Source: Roseateles aquatilis (lineage in GTDB: Bacteria > Pseudomonadota > Gammaproteobacteria > Burkholderiales > Burkholderiaceae_C). Taken from it: a DNA stretch of 64,000 nucleotides. Shown here in pieces: positions 25,983 through 35,208 of this stretch (within the stretch, counting starts at the first letter, position 1; each line of letters begins with the position of its first letter). A program made the translations under genes and the position numbers. The stretch spans positions 682,001-746,000 of the forward strand of contig NZ_NIOF01000001.1 in assembly GCF_002205645.1 (NCBI RefSeq), given 5' to 3'. The notes below the pieces were generated by a model that was not told where the DNA came from, searched no databases, and saw only the letters and a list, made by a program, of their open reading frames with translations.

Positions 25983-28373
25983 ATGAATGGAACAAGCGCG
26001 CTGCGGCGCTGGGCGATGCGGGGTCTGCTGGCGCTGGTGATCCTGCTGATCGCGGCCGTCGTCGCCGGCTGGGCCGCGGTGCGGGCGAGCCGGCCGCAAC
26101 TGGATGGCGAAGTCGCCCTGCCCGGCCTGACCGCGCCGCTCAGTCTGGGACGCGACGAGCGCGGCACGCTGGTCGTCGAGGGTCGGACCCGGCTCGACGT
26201 CGCGCGCGGCCTGGGCTTCGCGCATGCGCAGGAGCGCTTCTTCGAGATGGACCTGACACGCCGGTCGGCCGCCGGCGAGCTGGCCGCGCTATTCGGCGAG
26301 CAGGCGCTCGATCGCGACCGGCAGCGCCGCTTGCATCGGCTGCGGGCGCGCCTGACCGATCGCTTCGAGCAGTTGTCCGGCGAGGACCGCCTGCTGTTGC
26401 TCGCCTACACCGAAGGCGTCAACGCCGGGCTGCACGAGCTGCCGGTGCGGCCCTGGCAGTACCTGCTGCTGCGCGCCAGGCCGCAGGACTGGACACCGGT
26501 CGATTCGATGCTGGTGGTCGGCGAGATGTACTTCATGCTGCAGTCCGACAGCCTCGAGGCGGGCCTGGAGCGCGCGATGCTGCGCGAGCAGGTCGGCGAT
26601 TCGGTCTTCGCGTGGCTGAGCCCGCGCGGCGGGCGTTGGGATGCGGCGCTCGACGGCAGCCAGATTCCGCCACCCGTCATGCCCACGCCGGCGCAGCTCG
26701 ACCTGCGCGTCGGCGCCGTGCCGGGCGGCGCTCCCGCCAGCGCGCCATCCAGCACCTCGCCCGGCGCGCCGGCCGCGATCGCGCCCACGCCGCGCGAGCG
26801 GCCCGTGATCGGCAGCAACAACTGGGCGGTGTCGGGCACGCGCTCCGCGCATGGCGGCGCCATCCTGGCCAACGACATGCACCTGGGCCTGGGCGTGCCC
26901 AGCATCTGGTATCGCGCGCAGTTCCGCATCGGCACCGGCCAAGGCGCGATCCGCGCCGCCGGCGTGACGCTGCCGGGCGTGCCGGCGATGGTGGTGGGCT
27001 CCAACGGCGTCGTCGCCTGGGGTTTCACCAATGCCTACGGCCAATGGTTCGACTGGGTCGACGTGCCCGCCGACGCCGCGGTCACGACGCACACGGAAAC
27101 GCTGGAGGTGATGGGCGGCCCGTCGCGGACGTTGGAGGTTCAGGAGATCAACGGCTCGCCCATCGTCGTGACCGCGGGCAAGCGTCGTTTCGCGCTGCAC
27201 TGGATCGCGCACGAGGGCGCGGCCTACAACCTGGAGCTGGATCGCCTGCTGCAGGTCCGGCATGTGAGCGAGGCGCTCGCCCTCGCGCAGCGCGCCGGCA
27301 TGCCGCATCAGAACCTGCTCGCCGCCGACCGCGACGGCCAGATCGGTTGGACCATCGCCGGCCGGCTCTGGTCGCAGCCGGGCCTGGACGTGTCATACGG
27401 GCGTTTCGTCGCGCCGTCCGCGACGCGGCACGACTGGATGACGCCGGAACGCTCACCGCAGGTGCTGTCGCCCGCGCAAGGCCAGTTGTGGACGGCCAAT
27501 CACCGGCAGCTCGGCGGCGACGCCGGCGAGCTGTTGGGCGACGGCGACTTCGACCTCGGCGCGCGGGCGCAGCAGATCCGCGACCGATTGGCCGAGAAGA
27601 CCCGACACGATGAAGCCAGCCTCGGCGCGATCCACCTGGACGACGAGGCGCGTTTCATGAAGTCCTGGGCGACGCGCCTGCTGGCCGCCGCCAGGACCGA
27701 TGCCGGCACGAACCCCACGCACCGCGCCTTCGTCCAGTTGCTGGAGAACTGGAACGGCCGCGCCGACGCCGATCAAGCCGCCTACCGATTGGTGCGTCAG
27801 GCCCGGCTGCGCGTGCTGGACACGTTGTGGGATGCGTGGATCACGCCGTCGCGGGGCGAACGGCAGGTCGATCCCCAGCGCAACATCCGCTGGCGCAATC
27901 AGTTCGAGTACAGCGCCGCGCGCGCGCTCGACGAGCGCCCCGCCCATCTGCTGCCGGCCGCGTTCGGCGACTGGGATGCGTTGCTGCTGGCGCAGCTCGA
28001 CGCCGCGGCGCGCGACATGGCGCCGGACGGCAACCTCGGCGCCGCCACCTGGGGCGCGCAGAACACGAGCCGCATCCAGCATCCGCTGGCCAAGGCGATC
28101 CCGGCGTTGTCGCGCTGGCTGGACATGCCGTCGGTGCCGCAAGGCGGTGACGACAATCTGCCGCACGTGGCGGCACCGGCGTTCGGGCAATCGGAACGGC
28201 TGGTGGTCTCGCCGGGTCGCGAGGACCACGGCTGGCTGTCGGTGCCCGGCGGGCAGAGCGGGCACCCCATGTCGCCGTTCTATGGCGCGGGACATCAGGA
28301 CTGGGTCGAGGGCAAACCCACGCCGCTGCTGGCGGGGCCGGTGATTCACCGCATCACGGCGCATCGGGACTGA
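25983..28373 (+). CDS. Penicillin acylase family protein (N-terminal nucleophile hydrolase)
   Basis: The 796-residue protein is an exported Ntn-hydrolase. A membrane or signal segment (LLALVILLIAAVVAGWAAV) precedes the alpha-chain region. Ser278 in VIGSNNWAVSG would become the new N-terminal nucleophile after autocleavage, and AILANDMHLGL and VVGSNGVVAWGFTNAYGQ follow as in beta chains. The natural substrate is likely an N-acylated amine such as an acyl-homoserine lactone or a beta-lactam; this cannot be resolved by eye. ATG 25983 has GGAGG 7 bases upstream. It is divergent from the patatin gene. Confidence 0.92.
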   Translation: MNGTSALRRWAMRGLLALVILLIAAVVAGWAAVRASRPQLDGEVALPGLTAPLSLGRDERGTLVVEGRTRLDVARGLGFAHAQERFFEMDLTRRSAAGELAALFGEQALDRDRQRRLHRLRARLTDRFEQLSGEDRLLLLAYTEGVNAGLHELPVRPWQYLLLRARPQDWTPVDSMLVVGEMYFMLQSDSLEAGLERAMLREQVGDSVFAWLSPRGGRWDAALDGSQIPPPVMPTPAQLDLRVGAVPGGAPASAPSSTSPGAPAAIAPTPRERPVIGSNNWAVSGTRSAHGGAILANDMHLGLGVPSIWYRAQFRIGTGQGAIRAAGVTLPGVPAMVVGSNGVVAWGFTNAYGQWFDWVDVPADAAVTTHTETLEVMGGPSRTLEVQEINGSPIVVTAGKRRFALHWIAHEGAAYNLELDRLLQVRHVSEALALAQRAGMPHQNLLAADRDGQIGWTIAGRLWSQPGLDVSYGRFVAPSATRHDWMTPERSPQVLSPAQGQLWTANHRQLGGDAGELLGDGDFDLGARAQQIRDRLAEKTRHDEASLGAIHLDDEARFMKSWATRLLAAARTDAGTNPTHRAFVQLLENWNGRADADQAAYRLVRQARLRVLDTLWDAWITPSRGERQVDPQRNIRWRNQFEYSAARALDERPAHLLPAAFGDWDALLLAQLDAAARDMAPDGNLGAATWGAQNTSRIQHPLAKAIPALSRWLDMPSVPQGGDDNLPHVAAPAFGQSERLVVSPGREDHGWLSVPGGQSGHPMSPFYGAGHQDWVEGKPTPLLAGPVIHRITAHRD

Positions 28374-28415
28374 TGGCGCGCCGGATGACGGCCGCGACCG
28401 CGGACGCGGCCGGGA

Positions 28416-29630
28416 TCAGTCCGGTCGTGGCACGTTGAAGACCTGCCGCAGGTACGCCAGGAAGGTCTGGTCCTCGCACATCGTCTTGCCGGGGCTGTCG
28501 GAGAGCTTGGCCACCGGCTGGCCGTTGACGTGGGTCAGCTTGATGACGATGTTCAGCGTCGCCAGGCCCATGTCGTTGCTGAGCTTGGTGCCGATGCCGA
28601 AGCCGAGCTGGACGCGGTCCGCGAAGTGGCGGTACAGCGCCAGCGCCTTGGGCATGTCCAGCGCGTCGGAGAACACCAGCCGCTTCGTGTGCGGGTCGAT
28701 GCGCAGCTTGTCGTAATGCGCCAGCGCCTTCTCGCCCCACTCGACCGGATCACCGGAGTCGTGGCGCAGGCCGTCGAAGAGCTTGGCGAAGTAGAGATCG
28801 AAATCGGCCAGGAACGCGTCCATGCCGATCACGTCGGTCAGCGCGATGCCCAGGTCGCCGCGGTACTCCTGCACCCAGTCCTCCAGCGCGGCCTTCTGGT
28901 GGTCGCGCAGCCGCACGCCGGTGGCCTGGTACGCCTGCAGGTATTCGTGCGCCATCGTGCCGATGGGCACCAGACCGAGCTCGCGCGCCAGCAGCACGTT
29001 GGACGTGCCGCGGAAGGTCTCGGGCAGCTCGTCGCGCAGCGTGCGCAGCACTTCCTCGTGCCAGGCGCCGGAGAAGCGCCGGCGCAGGCCGAAGTCGAAG
29101 AACTGGAACGGGTGGCGGCGCGGAGCCTCGTCGCGCGCGAAGGCGCGGATCGATGCGATCTTCTCCGCCAGCCGACGGCGCCCTTCGGCGATCGCGGGCC
29201 CTTGGTCGAAGCGGCGGAAGTAGAGCTCGTTGACCATCGCCAGCACGAAGATCTCGAAGCCCATCACGTGGACCTGCGGGCCGCGCACCACGATGTCCAG
29301 CCGGTCGCCGTCGGTGGTCACCGAGATGAAGTCGCGCTGGAAACGGAAGATGCGCAGCAGGTCGATGAAGTCCGTCCGCATGAAGCGCAGGCCGCGCAGG
29401 TAGTCCAGCTCCTCCTTGCGGAAGGTCAGCGAGCACAGGTGGTCGAGCTCGCGCTCCAGGTCCGGCAGCAGCTCCGCCAGCGGGTACTGCGGCGTGTTGC
29501 GGCAGGCGAAGCGGTACTCGGCCTGCGCCTGCGGATGGCGATGCAGCATCGCCTGCCACATCGTGAATTTGTAGAGATCGGTCTCCAGCAGGCTGCGGAT
29601 CACCGGGGCATGGGTCTGGGGACGGCTCAT
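28416..29630 (-). CDS. pncB: Nicotinate phosphoribosyltransferase
   Basis: PncB converts nicotinate, PRPP and ATP to nicotinate mononucleotide in the NAD salvage pathway. The 404-residue product begins with the typical [20 protein letters not shown]. It also has [61 protein letters not shown] with the autophosphorylated-type histidine, and [16 protein letters not shown] 29630 is the family start; the frame is open for another 1.1 kb upstream, but that part is a shadow. It is convergent with the acylase gene, with 42 bp between the stops. Confidence 0.96.
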   Translation of the reverse strand: MSRPQTHAPVIRSLLETDLYKFTMWQAMLHRHPQAQAEYRFACRNTPQYPLAELLPDLERELDHLCSLTFRKEELDYLRGLRFMRTDFIDLLRIFRFQRDFISVTTDGDRLDIVVRGPQVHVMGFEIFVLAMVNELYFRRFDQGPAIAEGRRRLAEKIASIRAFARDEAPRRHPFQFFDFGLRRRFSGAWHEEVLRTLRDELPETFRGTSNVLLARELGLVPIGTMAHEYLQAYQATGVRLRDHQKAALEDWVQEYRGDLGIALTDVIGMDAFLADFDLYFAKLFDGLRHDSGDPVEWGEKALAHYDKLRIDPHTKRLVFSDALDMPKALALYRHFADRVQLGFGIGTKLSNDMGLATLNIVIKLTHVNGQPVAKLSDSPGKTMCEDQTFLAYLRQVFNVPRPD

Positions 29631-29909
29631 GCGGGGGGCACTGTACACGCGGGAGGATGGCCTTGCGGCATCGGAGGGCGCCCCGCGCGGCCGCGCGCGC
29701 CACCTTGTAGATCGTCCACTCCTCACTCCTCTCCGCGAGCGCCGCGCGCGCCACCGAGCCCGACAGGGTTTGCCATCATCGCCAAAGGGGCGCCTCGCGC
29801 GCCCGCGCGCGCCGCGCTGCCAACGCCCGAGCCGGACTCGGCGATGATCGCGCCTGTGCCCTGCCCCGAGCCCTTCCGTCGAGCCTTCTTCCGCGCGTTC
29901 TCCGTTCTC

Positions 29910-30728
29910 ATGAGCCTGCCCGCCCGTTCTCCGTCGATCCTCGCCATGACCTGGGTGCTGGCCGCCGCGATCGCGCCGCCGGCGCATGCGCAGTTGCCCG
30001 TGGCCATCGAGTCGCCGCCCAAGGCCGACGCGGCGATGCGCATGGTCTACGGCGGCACGACCTGGCGCGACGAACGCATCGCCGCCTTCTTCGGCGGCCG
30101 GTCGCCGGCGCTGAGGGCGGAGATCCGCGAGGTCTTCCGCGCCCGTTATGTCGAGCGCGACGTCGACAAGCTGATGCTGGTCTATCAACTGACGCCCGGC
30201 CCACGCGACCAGTTCCGCTGCGCCGCCTGCGTGCCCGCGCTGGGCGCGGCGGTGCTGGCGGCCGACGAGGCCGGCCGCTGGAAGCTGCGCGCCCGCGGCC
30301 TGCTGCTGACGCAAGGCATGCCGGGCTCCGGCGACGAGGATCTGCAGTTGCTGCAGATCGCCGACGACCGCTGGATCCTGCGCAGCCGCCGCCACGACGA
30401 CGACCGCGGCCGTGAGAGCCGCCGCGAGCGCCTGATCCTGGAGCGCGATGGCGAGGTGCAACTGGCCGCCGACCTGGGCTTCGAGGACAAGCCCGGCCCG
30501 CGCGCCTGCGGCGCGGGCGCGGCGCCGCAGACCTCCGGCGTCAGCGTGCTGAGCCCCGGTCTGGGGCCGCGCGTGGAGGTGGTCCTGCGCTTCAACGAAG
30601 GCACGTGTCCGTCGCCGCGGCCGGTGGTGCAGCGGACCCGGATGGAATTGCGCGACGGGCGCTTCCAGCTCGCGCCGGACCCGGACGCGGACGACGAGCC
30701 CGGGGCAGCGTCCGCTCCTGGGCGCTGA
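29910..30728 (+). CDS. Exported protein of unknown function
   Basis: I do not recognise this 272-residue protein. A hydrophobic segment ([15 protein letters not shown]) ending in AHAQ is a signal peptide. The mature part has a CAAC pair, a later Cys pair, and strand-rich segments such as [38 protein letters not shown] and [12 protein letters not shown]. The reading frame is open from far upstream, so the start rests on the signal peptide; ATG 29844 and ATG 29946 are alternatives. It is divergent from pncB. It probably acts in the periplasm or at the cell surface. Confidence 0.65.
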   Translation: MSLPARSPSILAMTWVLAAAIAPPAHAQLPVAIESPPKADAAMRMVYGGTTWRDERIAAFFGGRSPALRAEIREVFRARYVERDVDKLMLVYQLTPGPRDQFRCAACVPALGAAVLAADEAGRWKLRARGLLLTQGMPGSGDEDLQLLQIADDRWILRSRRHDDDRGRESRRERLILERDGEVQLAADLGFEDKPGPRACGAGAAPQTSGVSVLSPGLGPRVEVVLRFNEGTCPSPRPVVQRTRMELRDGRFQLAPDPDADDEPGAASAPGR

Positions 30729-30848
30729 GGGCACGGTCCAAGGCCGGCCCGCCGCGCGTGCCTCGGGCATCAAAGGCGTGGGTGTCATGCGTCACCAGCC
30801 TGCGAGGGACACAGAGCGTGTGTCCTTCAATCAGCAAAGAGGTCTCAC

Positions 30849-32129
30849 GTGCACGCACCCATCCTGGGCCGACTCCTGGCCGCCCTCTTCACGGCGTACG
30901 GTTTGTCGGCCGCCGCCGAGCCGTCCCCTCATCCATCGGCCTGGAAGAAATGGCACGGCATTCACTACCGGCTGGAGGCCGACGGCAATTTCAGTTGCTA
31001 CAGCGAAAACGGTCGCGACTGCCAGGCCGGAACGCCCGCCACCGATCCGGACCGGGTGCGGCCTCTGGTTTGCGGCAGCGCTCATCGCGCGGTCTGGCAC
31101 TCCACCGGCTATGACACGCCGGATCACTGGTGCAATGTGGCCCACGCCAATCTGTTCGCCGTGTGGCACGACTACACCTTGCTCGGACATCCGGGGATGC
31201 TCTCCAAGAACGCCCGAGGCGACGCGATGTGCCGTTCGTTCGATGGGGTGACCTGCGACCGCCATGACCCGACCAAGGAGAGTCCCGACAGCGCCGCGAT
31301 CGCCGCAGTCGAGGCTTTGAGACCTTTCGTGAGTCACGACCGGGGATACACCTGGGTGCGCGGTGGGTCGCTGAGAGCCGACGACGCCCGGGTCAAGGCG
31401 CTGATGCTTCCTGATGTCCATGCGCCTGCGACCGGCTCGCGCGAGATCCGGCCCGTCGTGTGCGGCAACGCTCTTCGGCGTCGGCACGGCATCTCGGGGT
31501 ACGACCAGGCCGACCACTGGTGCAACACGCCCGAGATCGTGGCGCAGTGGATCCACCCGCCGTATGAGCCGATGGCCCTGTCCTGGCAAAAGACCGAATA
31601 TGGCAAGCCCTACGAGTACGAACACGGTCGCATCTACAAGATCGCCCTGCCCGGGTGGACAGCCACCCAGCAACCGCTCTGGGCCGCGCGTATCCACACG
31701 GTAATGCACCATGATCTGGCGTTCCTGGGCCTCACGCGCGGCGACGAGTGGCTAGCCCTCCAACTGCCCGGCCAGAATGGTGCCGCGCAAGTCCACTTCG
31801 GGAACGATCCTCGATCGCTGGAGGACATGCCGTTCTCCGGCGCCGGCTGGGCGACAGCGGCGTTTCAAGTGACGCCTGACGGCAAGGCCAGCTTCGTACG
31901 ACGAGCGGGCCGCACGACGCCGCTGACCACCCTGCCTGTGACGACAAAGGCGCTCGACCCGCACGCCATCGTGGGGAGTCTGCCGATGTCCTGGTCGGCA
32001 TCGGCGCCGACAGCCGCGGCCTTCAGCTTCGAAATGTGGGTCTACAACTCCGAGGGAGAAGTCGCGCCCAACATGACGTCCCTCGACGAAGTGGTCATGG
32101 CCAAGCAGCGCGTCGTGCCCAAGGACTGA
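30849..32129 (+). CDS. Secreted protein with duplicated four-cysteine module, copy B
   Basis: This 426-residue protein is a paralogue of the one at 23429-24763 and is likewise unrecognised. After a 22-residue signal peptide (ILGRLLAALFTAYGLSAAA) come Cys50, 58, 75, 95 and Cys128, 136, 205, 225. The first module shares CYSENG-x2-C, VCG and GYDTPDHWCN with copy A. In the second module, about 50 extra residues are inserted between the second and third cysteines. The C-terminal 190 residues are beta-rich and end EVVMAKQRVVP, parallel to the end of copy A. The start is a GTG with AGAGG 6 bases upstream. It is convergent with the Lrp gene. Confidence 0.85.
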   Translation: MHAPILGRLLAALFTAYGLSAAAEPSPHPSAWKKWHGIHYRLEADGNFSCYSENGRDCQAGTPATDPDRVRPLVCGSAHRAVWHSTGYDTPDHWCNVAHANLFAVWHDYTLLGHPGMLSKNARGDAMCRSFDGVTCDRHDPTKESPDSAAIAAVEALRPFVSHDRGYTWVRGGSLRADDARVKALMLPDVHAPATGSREIRPVVCGNALRRRHGISGYDQADHWCNTPEIVAQWIHPPYEPMALSWQKTEYGKPYEYEHGRIYKIALPGWTATQQPLWAARIHTVMHHDLAFLGLTRGDEWLALQLPGQNGAAQVHFGNDPRSLEDMPFSGAGWATAAFQVTPDGKASFVRRAGRTTPLTTLPVTTKALDPHAIVGSLPMSWSASAPTAAAFSFEMWVYNSEGEVAPNMTSLDEVVMAKQRVVPKD

Positions 32130-32144
32130 TGCAACTCGGGCTGG

Positions 32145-32570
32145 TCAGGCCAGCTTGTACGTCTGCAAGTGAATGCTGGTCTCGGTCGCGCCGATGCCCT
32201 TGATCAGGCGCACGCGCTCGAGGATCTCGGCCAGTTCCTGAAGGCTCTCCGCGCGCAGCTCGGCGAGCAGGTCCCAGCGGCCGTTGGTGTCGAAGATGCC
32301 CGCCACGCCGGGCTCGCCGAGCAGGATGCCGACGACCTCGCGCGTGCGGTTGCCCTCCACCGCGATGCTCATCCAGGCGGTGATGTGGCGCGGCGCGATG
32401 TCGGCCCGCAGCCGCACCGTGTAGCCGACGATCTGGCCGCTGTCCTCCAGCCGCGTCAGCCGGTTGGTCACCGTCCCCCGCGACACCTTCAGCTTGTGCG
32501 CCAGCGTCGCGATGCTGGCGCGCGCGTCCTGGCGCAGCAGCGCGATCAACTGTTGGTCGAGCGTGTCCAT
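32145..32570 (-). CDS. Lrp/AsnC family transcriptional regulator
   Basis: The 141-residue protein has the Lrp helix-turn-helix in the first 50 residues (LDQQLIALLRQDARASIATL, AHKLKVSRGTVTNRLTRLE) and the ligand-sensing RAM/AsnC domain after it (AWMSIAVEGNRTREVVGILL onwards). Such proteins sense amino acids and form octamers on DNA. It is divergent from an ornithine cyclodeaminase gene, so arginine/ornithine catabolism is its likely target. A 7 bp dyad lies in the shared spacer. Confidence 0.93.
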   Translation of the reverse strand: MDTLDQQLIALLRQDARASIATLAHKLKVSRGTVTNRLTRLEDSGQIVGYTVRLRADIAPRHITAWMSIAVEGNRTREVVGILLGEPGVAGIFDTNGRWDLLAELRAESLQELAEILERVRLIKGIGATETSIHLQTYKLA

Positions 32571-32645
32571 CGATCCTTCCCACGGGCGAGCAGCGCCCGG
32601 GTTAACCCGAATCTCACGGCAAAACGTCAGTGGAGCCTGACGAAA

Positions 32646-32672
32646 TGAACAAGGAGCTCGAATTATTGTTCA
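32646..32672. promoter_or_regulatory. Dyad between the Lrp gene and ocd, candidate operator
   Basis: TGAACAA at 32646-32652 and TTGTTCA at 32666-32672 form a perfect 7 bp inverted repeat with a 13 bp AT-containing spacer. It sits in an otherwise GC-rich spacer between the two divergent starts, where an Lrp-type regulator would bind to control both genes. Confidence 0.55.
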
Positions 32673-32741
32673 GTTCACTGGCTTCCCGCTAGCGCGCAGG
32701 GTCCGAAGAATGGAGGCATCCCAATACCCGTGAGATTGCCG

Positions 32742-33881
32742 ATGACCCGATTGCTGATGACCGCGGACGTGGCCCGCATCGTTCGCCACCATGGCCTGGC
32801 CGAGAGCTTTTCCGCGTTGGCCCGCTACATCGCCGACGACTACCGCCGGTGGAGCGAGTTCGACAAGAGCGCCCGCGTCGCCAACCATTCCGACGACGGC
32901 GTGATCGAGCTGATGCCGATCTCCGACGCCTCGCTGTACAGCTTCAAGTACGTTAACGGTCACCCCAAAAACCACCGCGTGGGCCTGCCCACCGTCATGG
33001 CTTTCGGCGTGCTCGCCGACGTCGCCACCGGCACGCCGGCGGTGCTGTCCGAGCTGACGCTCAGCACGGCGCTGCGCACCGCGGCGACCTCGGCCCTGGT
33101 CGCCCGCCACCTGGCGCGGCCGGACTCGCGCTCGATGGCGCTGATCGGCAACGGCGCGCAGGCCGAGTTCCAGGCGATGGCCTTCCATCACCTGCTCGGC
33201 ATCGACGAGATCCGCCTGTTCGACGTCGACCCCGCCGCCACCGACAAGCTGGTGCGGCACCTGTCGCGCGTGCCCGGCCTGACGCTCATCCGCAGCGCCA
33301 GCACGGCCGACGCGGTGCGCGGCGCCGACATCGTCACCACCGTCACCGCCGACAAGCGCAACGCCACCATCCTGACGCCGGAAATGGTCGAGCCCGGCAT
33401 GCACATCAACGGCGTCGGCGGCGACTGCCCCGGCAAGACCGAGTTGCACCGCGACGTGCTGACGCGTGCCAGCGTCTTCGTCGAGTACGAGCCGCAATCG
33501 CGCATCGAGGGCGACCTGCAGCAGATGCCCGCGGACTTCCCGGTCACCGAGTTCTGGCGCGTGCTGCGCGGCGAGGCCGCAGGCCGCGGATCGCCCGAGG
33601 AGGTGACGGTGTTCGACTCCGTCGGCTTCGCGCTCGAAGACTTCGCGACCCTGCGCTGGCTGCGCGACCGCGCGCTGGCGTTGAACCTGGGTCGTGATCT
33701 GGCGCTGGTGCCGGACATGGCGGATCCGAAGGACCTGTTCGGCGAGCTGCGCATCAAGGACGACGTGGCCGAGACGGCCGCGACCCGCGCGGCGCCGCCC
33801 GCCGCCACGGTGGCCGCCGCCCTGCCCGGCAGCCCGAGGGACGCCGGCTCCGCGCGTGCGACGGCCCCACTCGTGGCCTGA
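32742..33881 (+). CDS. Ornithine cyclodeaminase family protein
   Basis: Ornithine cyclodeaminase converts L-ornithine to L-proline and ammonia with bound NAD. The 379-residue protein has ANHSDDGVIELMPISDASLY, FKYVNGHPKNHRVGLPTV, the NAD fold MALIGNGAQAEFQAMAF, and the C-terminal VFDSVGFALEDFATLRWL. These fit true ornithine cyclodeaminases better than the alanine dehydrogenase or crystallin branches, though specificity is not proven. ATG 32742 is chosen by homology; GTG 32730, closer to a GGAGG at 32712, is an alternative start. The Ala-rich C-terminal tail of 30 residues is extra. It is divergent from the Lrp gene. Confidence 0.9.
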   Translation: MTRLLMTADVARIVRHHGLAESFSALARYIADDYRRWSEFDKSARVANHSDDGVIELMPISDASLYSFKYVNGHPKNHRVGLPTVMAFGVLADVATGTPAVLSELTLSTALRTAATSALVARHLARPDSRSMALIGNGAQAEFQAMAFHHLLGIDEIRLFDVDPAATDKLVRHLSRVPGLTLIRSASTADAVRGADIVTTVTADKRNATILTPEMVEPGMHINGVGGDCPGKTELHRDVLTRASVFVEYEPQSRIEGDLQQMPADFPVTEFWRVLRGEAAGRGSPEEVTVFDSVGFALEDFATLRWLRDRALALNLGRDLALVPDMADPKDLFGELRIKDDVAETAATRAAPPAATVAAALPGSPRDAGSARATAPLVA

Positions 33882-33897
33882 TTCTGAATGTCTCCTG

Positions 33898-33950
33898 CCC
33901 GGAGCTTCGCTCCGGGCGGCTCGAGCCGGCCCCGCGGGGCCGGCTTTTTT
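33898..33950 (+). terminator. Double hairpin terminator after the ornithine cyclodeaminase gene
   Basis: A small GCCCGGAGC/GCTCCGGGC hairpin (33898-33918) is followed by a long AGCCGGCCCC/GGGGCCGGCT stem (33924-33945) and TTTTTT. The second hairpin is a textbook intrinsic terminator that isolates ybiB. Confidence 0.88.
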
Positions 33951-33998
33951 CCGTCCGGGGGCTTGCTCTTAAGATGCCCGCTTCCCACCGGACCCCTC

Positions 33999-34922
33999 AT
34001 GGACTACGCCCCGCTCATCAAGGAAATCGGCCGTGGCGCGCGTGGCGCGCGCGACCTCACGCGCGAGCAGGCCCGCGCGCTGTTCGGCGCCCTGCTGGAC
34101 GGCAGCGTGCCGGACCTGGAGCGCGGCGCGATCCTGATCGCGATGCGCATCAAGGGCGAGAGCCAGGACGAGTTGCTCGGCTTCGTCGAGGCCATGCAGG
34201 CCGGGGCCGCACGCGTCGCCCCGCCGCCCGACGCACCGCGCACCGTCGTGCTGCCCACCTTCAACGGTGCCCGCAAGCAAGCCAACCTGATGCCGCTGGT
34301 GGCGCTGCTGCTGGCGCGCGAGGGCATTCCCGTGCTGATCCACGGGCGGCATGACTTCGACAGCCGGGTCAGCCCGTTCGAGCTCTTCGACGCGCTCGGC
34401 CTGCCCGTGGCCACGGACACCGCCGACGCGGCGCGCCGGCTGGCCGCGGATCGCCTGGCCATCCTGCCCACCGCGGCCCTGCACCCGGGCCTGGACGCGA
34501 TGATGGCCTTGCGCCCCCGCCTGGGCCTGCGCAACAGCAGCCACAGCATCGCCAAGCTGCTGGACCCGCTGCCCGGGCGCAGCGTGCGCGTCGTCGCGGT
34601 CACGCACCCCGAGTACGTCGACAGCATGGGCCAGGCGCTGCCGGTGCTCAGCGCCGACGGCGGTCGCGCACTGCTGATGCGCGCCAGCGAGGGCGAGGCC
34701 TACCTGCACCTGCGGCGCAAGGCGCACCTGCAAGGCTTCGCCGACGGGCAAGCCACCGATCTCAATCCGGCAATCAACGAGGACCTGGACTGGCCCCTGA
34801 GCGCCGCCTGCGACCCCGTCGAGAACGCCGTGCACATCCGCGCGCTGCTGAGCGGCGCCGAATCCCTCCCCCCTCGGATCCAGGACCAGCTGAGGGCACT
34901 TCGGACCCTGTCCATCGGATGA
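33999..34922 (+). CDS. ybiB: DNA-binding protein YbiB, TrpD-like fold
   Basis: The 307-residue protein resembles anthranilate phosphoribosyltransferase (TrpD): an N-terminal helical domain (DLTREQARALFGALLDGSVP, DLERGAILIAMRIKGESQDELLGF), then the glycosyltransferase-type domain with RPRLGLRNSSHSIAKLLDPL. The PRPP-binding GTGGD-type loop of true TrpD is absent (VLPTFNGARKQANL instead). This matches YbiB, a non-enzymatic nucleic-acid-binding relative linked to DNA damage in E. coli. ATG 33999 matches the family start. It is a monocistronic gene between terminators and the cys operon. Confidence 0.88.
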   Translation: MDYAPLIKEIGRGARGARDLTREQARALFGALLDGSVPDLERGAILIAMRIKGESQDELLGFVEAMQAGAARVAPPPDAPRTVVLPTFNGARKQANLMPLVALLLAREGIPVLIHGRHDFDSRVSPFELFDALGLPVATDTADAARRLAADRLAILPTAALHPGLDAMMALRPRLGLRNSSHSIAKLLDPLPGRSVRVVAVTHPEYVDSMGQALPVLSADGGRALLMRASEGEAYLHLRRKAHLQGFADGQATDLNPAINEDLDWPLSAACDPVENAVHIRALLSGAESLPPRIQDQLRALRTLSIG

Positions 34923-34945
34923 AGCGGTGATGGGACCGAAGGGCT

Positions 34946-34994
34946 CCGGGGGTCTCCTGAGCGACTTGGGACTTGGAGGGAAGGAGGCCCCCGG
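34946..34994. other. GC-rich inverted repeat downstream of ybiB
   Basis: CCGGGGG (34946-34952) and CCCCCGG (34988-34994) can pair across a 35-base loop. There is no T-run, so it is a weak terminator candidate at best. Confidence 0.3.
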
Positions 34995-35049
34995 ATCCCG
35001 CAGGTACGCTCGCTCCGGACAGGACGGCTCGGGCCCGCGCTTTCCAGCG

Positions 35050-35110
35050 TTATTCATATGCTTATTCAAGAATAAGCAATCTACGTTTTTGTAGTTCCCA
35101 TATATATAAA
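35050..35110 (+). promoter_or_regulatory. AT-rich control region of the cys operon with a dyad
   Basis: This is the most AT-rich stretch in the surrounding region. A perfect inverted repeat GCTTATTC-AA-GAATAAGC lies at 35060-35077, with an extra TTATTCAT half-site at 35050. TATATATAAA at 35101-35110 is a candidate -10 zone. In other proteobacteria CysB binds AT-rich half-sites overlapping such promoters; a CysB or other LysR-type activator is the likely user, by inference. Confidence 0.5.
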
Positions 35111-35154
35111 GCATTCATAGAGTGCAGACTCCCGGCCAGCCCTGGGCCAGCTGC

Positions 35155-35208
35155 GGTGTCAGATGACGCGGCGGGCTCCTCATTTCCGGCCAGCGCTCAG
35201 CTGACACC
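35155..35208 (+). promoter_or_regulatory. Leader inverted repeat abutting the cysI start codon
   Basis: GGTGTCAG (35155-35162) can pair perfectly with CTGACACC (35201-35208), the eight bases directly before the cysI ATG. No Shine-Dalgarno sequence is visible in the usual position. The stem would cover the ribosome landing site, so translational control of the operon is possible. Confidence 0.35.
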
